From: Phellopilus nigrolimitatus
Lineage: Eukaryota; Basidiomycota; Agaricomycetes; Hymenochaetales; Hymenochaetaceae
DNA length: 64,000 bases
Reading direction: 5' to 3'
Assembly (NCBI GenBank): GCA_021029095.1
Contig: JAJOHG010000021.1
Span: forward strand, 248,001 to 312,000
In this document: piece after piece, positions 59,729-64,000 of the stretch
Numbering within the stretch: the stretch's first letter is position 1
How the letters are laid out: each line of letters starts with the position of its first letter
The notes under the pieces: generated by a model
The model's database searches: none
What the model saw: only the letters and a program-made list of their open reading frames with translations
What the model was told of the DNA's origin: nothing
Position numbers and translations under genes: made by a program

Positions 59729-61445
59729 ATGCTACGTTCTCGTGCGAATTACTTCAAGGCAGTCAAGTATTGTGAGCTCCTCCAACCGTCCCGCTGATGG
59801 TATGCTCACTCAGGACAGAAGACCCCCCTAGAAGGCAAAAACCGCATAAAAACACTCCAATACCAGCTAGACGCTTCAATTAGCCAGTATGCGGACCTCA
59901 AAGCTCAATTTGACAGCCTGAAGGCAACGTGCGCGCTGCTCAAGGCTGACATCATCGAGGCCCGCCAGTTCCACAGCACATGGCAACAGAAACACTTGCA
60001 CGCTCGCTCTGAGATTACCCGTCTGAGCTGGAGAAACTTGTCCTTGTCCGAAATGCTGCTTGTCGAACGGGGGGTTATTTCGAAGCAGAAGGAGCGTCTA
60101 TGGATTGCCTTGAATCTCATCTTATTGTTCTGTCAATACGCTTGCCTCGCTAGCAGACGGGTCAGATTTCTGTCGGTCGGCCACGTCTCTCAACAGTCTC
60201 GCTTCTCTGTCTTGCTGACTAGCCACCTGACTCTTCGCCAACGGTATCTTTGCCTCGAGGATCTCTGCCTGAAAACTCGCCAGTCGGTCAAAAGTCTCAT
60301 TTTGCGCTTGGAATCCGAAGAAGCTGTTCAGCAGACTCTCCGGCTCGACAAGACAAAACTCTCGGACGCGTGCCACGCAGTTGCGAAGGATTGCCAGTTC
60401 TATCAGGCGCTGGCGTGGACCTTCGTCGCGCGCTATGACAACTTGCAGTCAGACTACGGCCAGCTTCTCGTCAATCTCGATCAGCTCAAGGGTGACTTCC
60501 GCGACTTCAAAAAGGATCTGCGGCAGGTCGCGGCGCAAGTGCAAGAGACTCAGGACATTGCCGAGGTTGGGCTGAACGACCTGCAACGCGCCGTCAACTT
60601 GAAGCCGGTCAAATTCAAGCATGATCTGATGAGGGTCGGGCAGGGGCTTGCACTCGTGCGCTTGAGTGTGACGGAGCTGCTGAAAGAGATGGTGGTGCTG
60701 GACGACCGCGATGCCGGAAAACCTCTTTCGCCCGTTCTCAACCCACCTTGCATCCCGGGCAGCGTCGAAGACGCTGTGAGGAAGTTGAAGGCCTTGTTCG
60801 AGGTTAAAGTGGGCGAGCTGGGCCCTGGTGGCGAAAGGTATGTAGTTTATCTATTCGCGTCTTTAAAATTGGGCGCAACCACATCTGACTCGTCCGCATT
60901 AGGCACGTCGGTCCACATAGGGCAGAGTTCTCCCTCGACAACCTGCAAGAAGTGACGCTTTCCACCGCTTCGGGCGACGAGCAGAAGGATTCCCCCATGC
61001 GTCATGTGGTGGCGAGCCTGCAGGAAATCATCGCAAAGATCGAGGGAAGCAACGCGCGGTTCGTATCCTGCTCTTCGATATTCGGGGCGCGCGTCAAGAC
61101 TCACTTTGCGCTGATGTCTCGCTAGGGAATCCTCGTCGGACTTTCCGTCGACATCTGACATTGCCGATAGGTTCCGGCGGTTGGTCGGTGAGGAGCAGAT
61201 GGCTGCGACGTTGCATGATTATTCGAGGGTTGAGCGCGGGCCTCAGTAAGGACTTTCTTTTGCTCATATAGCGCCCGACGCGTTTTCTCATGCCTTTTTA
61301 TTTCTTTTTGGACAGTGTCTCCGTGGAAGAGTCGACGGATGCTACGCCCCGCGCCGAGCGCGCGACGCGCAATCCCGCTGATCCAGCGCAGCGCTACCCG
61401 AAGATTGTCTCCTTGTTGAACAACGAGCACCCGGCGATGTCCTGA
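59729..61445 (+). CDS. Coiled-coil protein, function unknown
   Basis: Exon 1 begins MLRSRANYFKAVK and splices to a long exon ending at 60837, then 60903-61058, 61126-61245 and 61315-61445. One extra base in the C6 run 59823-59828 must be skipped (TEDPLEGKNRIKTLQYQLD). Most of the protein is heptad-rich helix, for example YNLQSDYGQLLVNLDQLKGD-like runs at 60436-60498 and FRDFKKDLRQVAAQVQETQD. A segment at 60125-60230 is unusually Cys/Arg-rich and ends in CTGACTAG, so a missed intron may sit there. The tail is polar and ends NNEHPAMS. Long dimeric coiled coil suggests a structural or tethering role, but no family is recognised. Confidence 0.65.
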
Positions 61446-63028
61446 AAGCGTACTAGAGGCCCCTTCTGAATTTCCTGCTTCCTTGCTCGCCGGAATGTAT
61501 CATTCTCGTTTTTCTATATTCCTCCACCCTCAGTGTATCCAATTTGAACATCGCCTAAACTGTAGCCGTAGCACATCGTCTATCATCATCCGCGATCCTT
61601 TTTTTCGTTTGAAAAGTGTATTTTCATTTTGTACTCTAGTTTATTGTGTCACTTATTGTCTTTGCATTGGTCGGAGTAGTCACATTTTTGAGAAGATATA
61701 TTTCCTGCAACAGAAAAAAAAGTGGAATGAGAGTTCAAGCCTTCGTCGCTGAAAGTAGTTGCTGGATAAACGTCCTGCGCAATATTGTGAAAAGAGGTGT
61801 TCTTGGCTGCGAGTTTAGGGCGGAAAGCACAAGCTTGCTTGGTAGCGTACATCGTTTCAGGTTTCCGAACTATGATTTAGTATGTCCGTGGATGTAAATT
61901 TGCGCGGGGAATCCGCAGTAGCCAATGGCAGTTATGCCGGTTGTCTCTTACTTTGTAAGAGTCGACGGTTGCCTTTTCTCCACGGAAGCTGAACCCGCCC
62001 CCTGCTGTTTTTATCGCTTGCTATGAGGTAGCTGATGCTATGTTTTTTTTTATTCTCTTACTCGAGCGACCGAAGTCTGGGCAGGTCGAAGGAGACTAAT
62101 CCACATGTGAAGTCCCCTCGGTTTTTGATCGTAGGTTGAGCTATCTCGATGGCTGGAGCTGTGCATGCAATCTCTGGCTCGCTTTGTCATTCTGTGAAAA
62201 ATAGTAAATGCGGAATTTCTGCGGCCACGAGTAAGTATTTCTGCCTGTCCATGTACATGCAGTAAGTAGATGGAGATTAAGATCTCGACGTCACTCACCA
62301 CCTGGCTTGGCCGGCGCGAGTCCGTTCATCTGCGATGACTTGGCTGGAGTTCAATAAATCTAAGTGTTTGTCGTGCTTTTACTATTTAGAAGGAAAGAGC
62401 TATACCGATTTAAGTTCAAGCAAATTTGAAGTGCAGATTGGTGGCGTGGGAAGGAAAAATCAAAATCGGCGCTCGTAGCGACTTCCTTACTGCGGGCCTT
62501 CTCCCGGACACTTTCTGTCAAGCTGTGCGCGGGTCTGCAAGCATTTGTCCTCGTCACAACGCCGCTCAAAGCGCTCTCCCGAGGCCTTCGAGTGCCTTGC
62601 GATCTGCGCAGCTCGACATTGATCTGTAGAACGACAGTTACTCCGAGACTCTTTGGCTCAGGCTTGAAGCTCATTTTTCTTTTCGCTTCATCCTACAGCA
62701 ACAAAGAAACTCCGGAAGATGATTGTCTGAAAAGTTTTACTATTTCTCGGTGTGCTTTTCATCCCTGTATACGTCACCCATGGAATTACATGATTGTTTT
62801 AAAACCAATCAATCTCCGCATCCTTCTGGTTAATCCGAGTGTCAAGTCCTCGTCGAAGCCTACCAAAGGCGGAATTGTCGGAGGGCTCCACTTCACAAGA
62901 CTTTGAGCCAAGTCAATCTCGTGTTTCTTCACACCCTGATAGTCTTTTGCCGTGATTCGGGTGCTCTAATGTGCTCCAAACGATTCATAATATACACCCT
63001 TGCGGAAGACATACGTCTAGAGCGTCGG
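61446..63028. other. Intergenic stretch, no gene supported
   Basis: About 1.6 kb upstream of oxalate decarboxylase 2. Open frames are short and overlap on both strands. No terminal repeats found. Confidence 0.4.
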
Positions 63029-63041
63029 AAACATACTTAAG
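63029..63041 (+). promoter_or_regulatory. Promoter box AAACATACTTAAG of oxalate decarboxylase 2
   Basis: Identical to the box at 2333-2345 and at nearly the same distance (74 bases) from the start codon. Confidence 0.55.
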
Positions 63042-63114
63042 ATGACCCGGATTTAGCTGAAGACTCCCAGTCGAAGTAATCCCCTTCCCCTCCCGACTCC
63101 CAATTTCTGTAGAC

Positions 63115-64000
63115 ATGTCTAGCGCTCGCTTGCTCTATTGTCTTTTGCTCGCATCGGCGGCGATGGGTGCGCCCGCAGGCAAGCGGCGTGTCTTCATCTG
63201 TCTCTGGTTCTTCCTCCACGTTGTCCGCCATCCCGGAGTCTCAAACAGTTGCACCGGCCAGCGACAAAGCGAATGAGCCAATGTGGGCCCAGAACTCGAA
63301 CTCGACTCCCGAAGCCATCAATGGACAGCTAGGAAGCACGATCATCTCAGCAGACGACACCCTTCTTGACATACAGAATCCTGACATGGTCGCACCCCCG
63401 TCAACGGACGCAGGAAGCACGTAAGTCATTTTTTCCCTGCAGCACTCGATTTCCTGGTGAAGATCTGAATGTGAATTCTAGAGGAAATGCGAAATGGTCA
63501 TTCTCTCTGAGCCACAACAGAATCCAGTCTGGAGGATGGGCTCGGCAGCAGAATTGTACGTGTCGAAGAATTAGTTTAGAGCCATTTCACTCAACTTTCA
63601 TCCCATTTTAGTGGATGTCATGCCTTTGGCTACGGCCATGGCGTCGGTTAACATGCGCCTCGCAGCGGGTGCTATTCGGTAAGTCGATATATTGATGGGT
63701 GTGCGCATGCGCTGACTTTGTATCCCAGTGAGCTTCACTGGCACAGTACTGCGGAAGTAAGTCAGATACATCGTTTCGGCAATATTACGCTAATGTGTTC
63801 GACAATATTTCTTAGTGGGCGTATATATTGAAGGCAAGGAATGAGTCTGCTGGTGGGGTTCGATGCTGATATATTCTATAACAGGGAAGCACTGTTGTCA
63901 CGTCTGTAAACACCGACGGGCAGGTATTCGTGGACAAAGTAGTGCGTACTTCTACCTTTTTTGCCTATAGGATGCTTTCTAACAGTTTCATCCGTAGAAC
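63115..64000 (+). CDS. Secreted oxalate decarboxylase, copy 2 (3' truncated by the window)
   Basis: Exons 63115-63420, 63482-63555, 63612-63678, 63729-63756, 63816-63833, 63885-63941 and the first bases of the next (63998-64000) mirror copy 1 exactly in position and phase, including the 18-base exon. The start gives a signal peptide (LLYCLLLASAAMGAPAG). Mature sequence has WAQNSNSTPEAINGQL and GGWARQQN, and the first metal set ELHWHSTAEW. One extra A at 63181-63182 shifts the frame just after the signal peptide; frame and homology to copy 1 resume immediately. Intron 5 has a GC donor (AAG then GCAAGG at 63834), while copy 1 has GTGAGC. The second cupin lies outside the window. Predicted function is as for copy 1. 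Confidence 0.9.

Noticed and set aside
60122..60376. Possible internal inversion in the coiled-coil gene, because the minus strand also reads like a coiled coil
   Set aside because: Antisense of Leu/Glu/Lys-rich heptads is itself heptad-like. The plus strand here could also contain a missed intron ending CTGACTAG, which is simpler.
1..64000. tRNA, rRNA or CRISPR features
   Set aside because: No tRNA B-box with a matching acceptor stem, no rRNA-like block and no regularly spaced repeats with unique spacers were found by eye.

Overview
The window is nuclear DNA from a filamentous basidiomycete, most likely a wood-decaying agaricomycete and possibly a polypore. The evidence is gene-dense, intron-rich loci with about 50-70 base introns and micro-exons, two secreted fungal oxalate decarboxylases, two fungal P450s, a FunK1-like kinase, an F-box/LRR protein, an RLRGGC-type small Cys-rich protein, a DUF3684 giant protein, an Argonaute with an RGG-rich N terminus, and many small non-autonomous DNA transposons. 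No prokaryotic, organellar or viral gene was seen. || Layout. 0-5.5 kb: tail of a tail-anchored protein, a tandem duplication, oxalate decarboxylase 1 and a secreted Ser/Thr-rich protein. 5.5-11 kb: mostly non-coding, AT-rich, with an intronless F-box gene. 11-14.7 kb: two tail-to-tail paralogous DEDDy 3'-5' exonucleases with a small Cys-rich protein gene between them. 15.5-23.7 kb: a small hypothetical gene and the DUF3684 gene (HSP90-like ATPase fold at the N terminus, HExxH motif at the C terminus). 24-37 kb: P450, Hikeshi/OPI10, a membrane-plus-WD40 protein, a membrane-anchored histidine acid phosphatase and a secreted amidase-signature protein. 37.7-54.8 kb: an accessory-looking block with a kinase fused to a nuclease-like domain, a second P450, an HNH protein, a recyclin fragment, QTRT2, a PD-(D/E)XK-like protein and Argonaute, plus several nested MITEs. 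55-64 kb: a hAT-type MITE, an AAA ATPase, a coiled-coil protein and the 5' part of oxalate decarboxylase 2. || How the genes fit together. Oxalate removal (two OXDCs sharing a promoter box), P450s, phosphatase and amidase fit wood-decay and detoxification metabolism. Argonaute, the exonucleases, the PD-(D/E)XK proteins and the HNH protein form a nuclease-rich neighbourhood next to small transposons. A defence role is only a hypothesis. || Sequence quality. Many otherwise intact genes carry single-base frame breaks, most of them one extra base. This looks like residual long-read assembly error, so 'frameshifted' calls here should not be taken as gene death without read support. Exon coordinates were derived by eye from splice consensus and reading-frame continuity.
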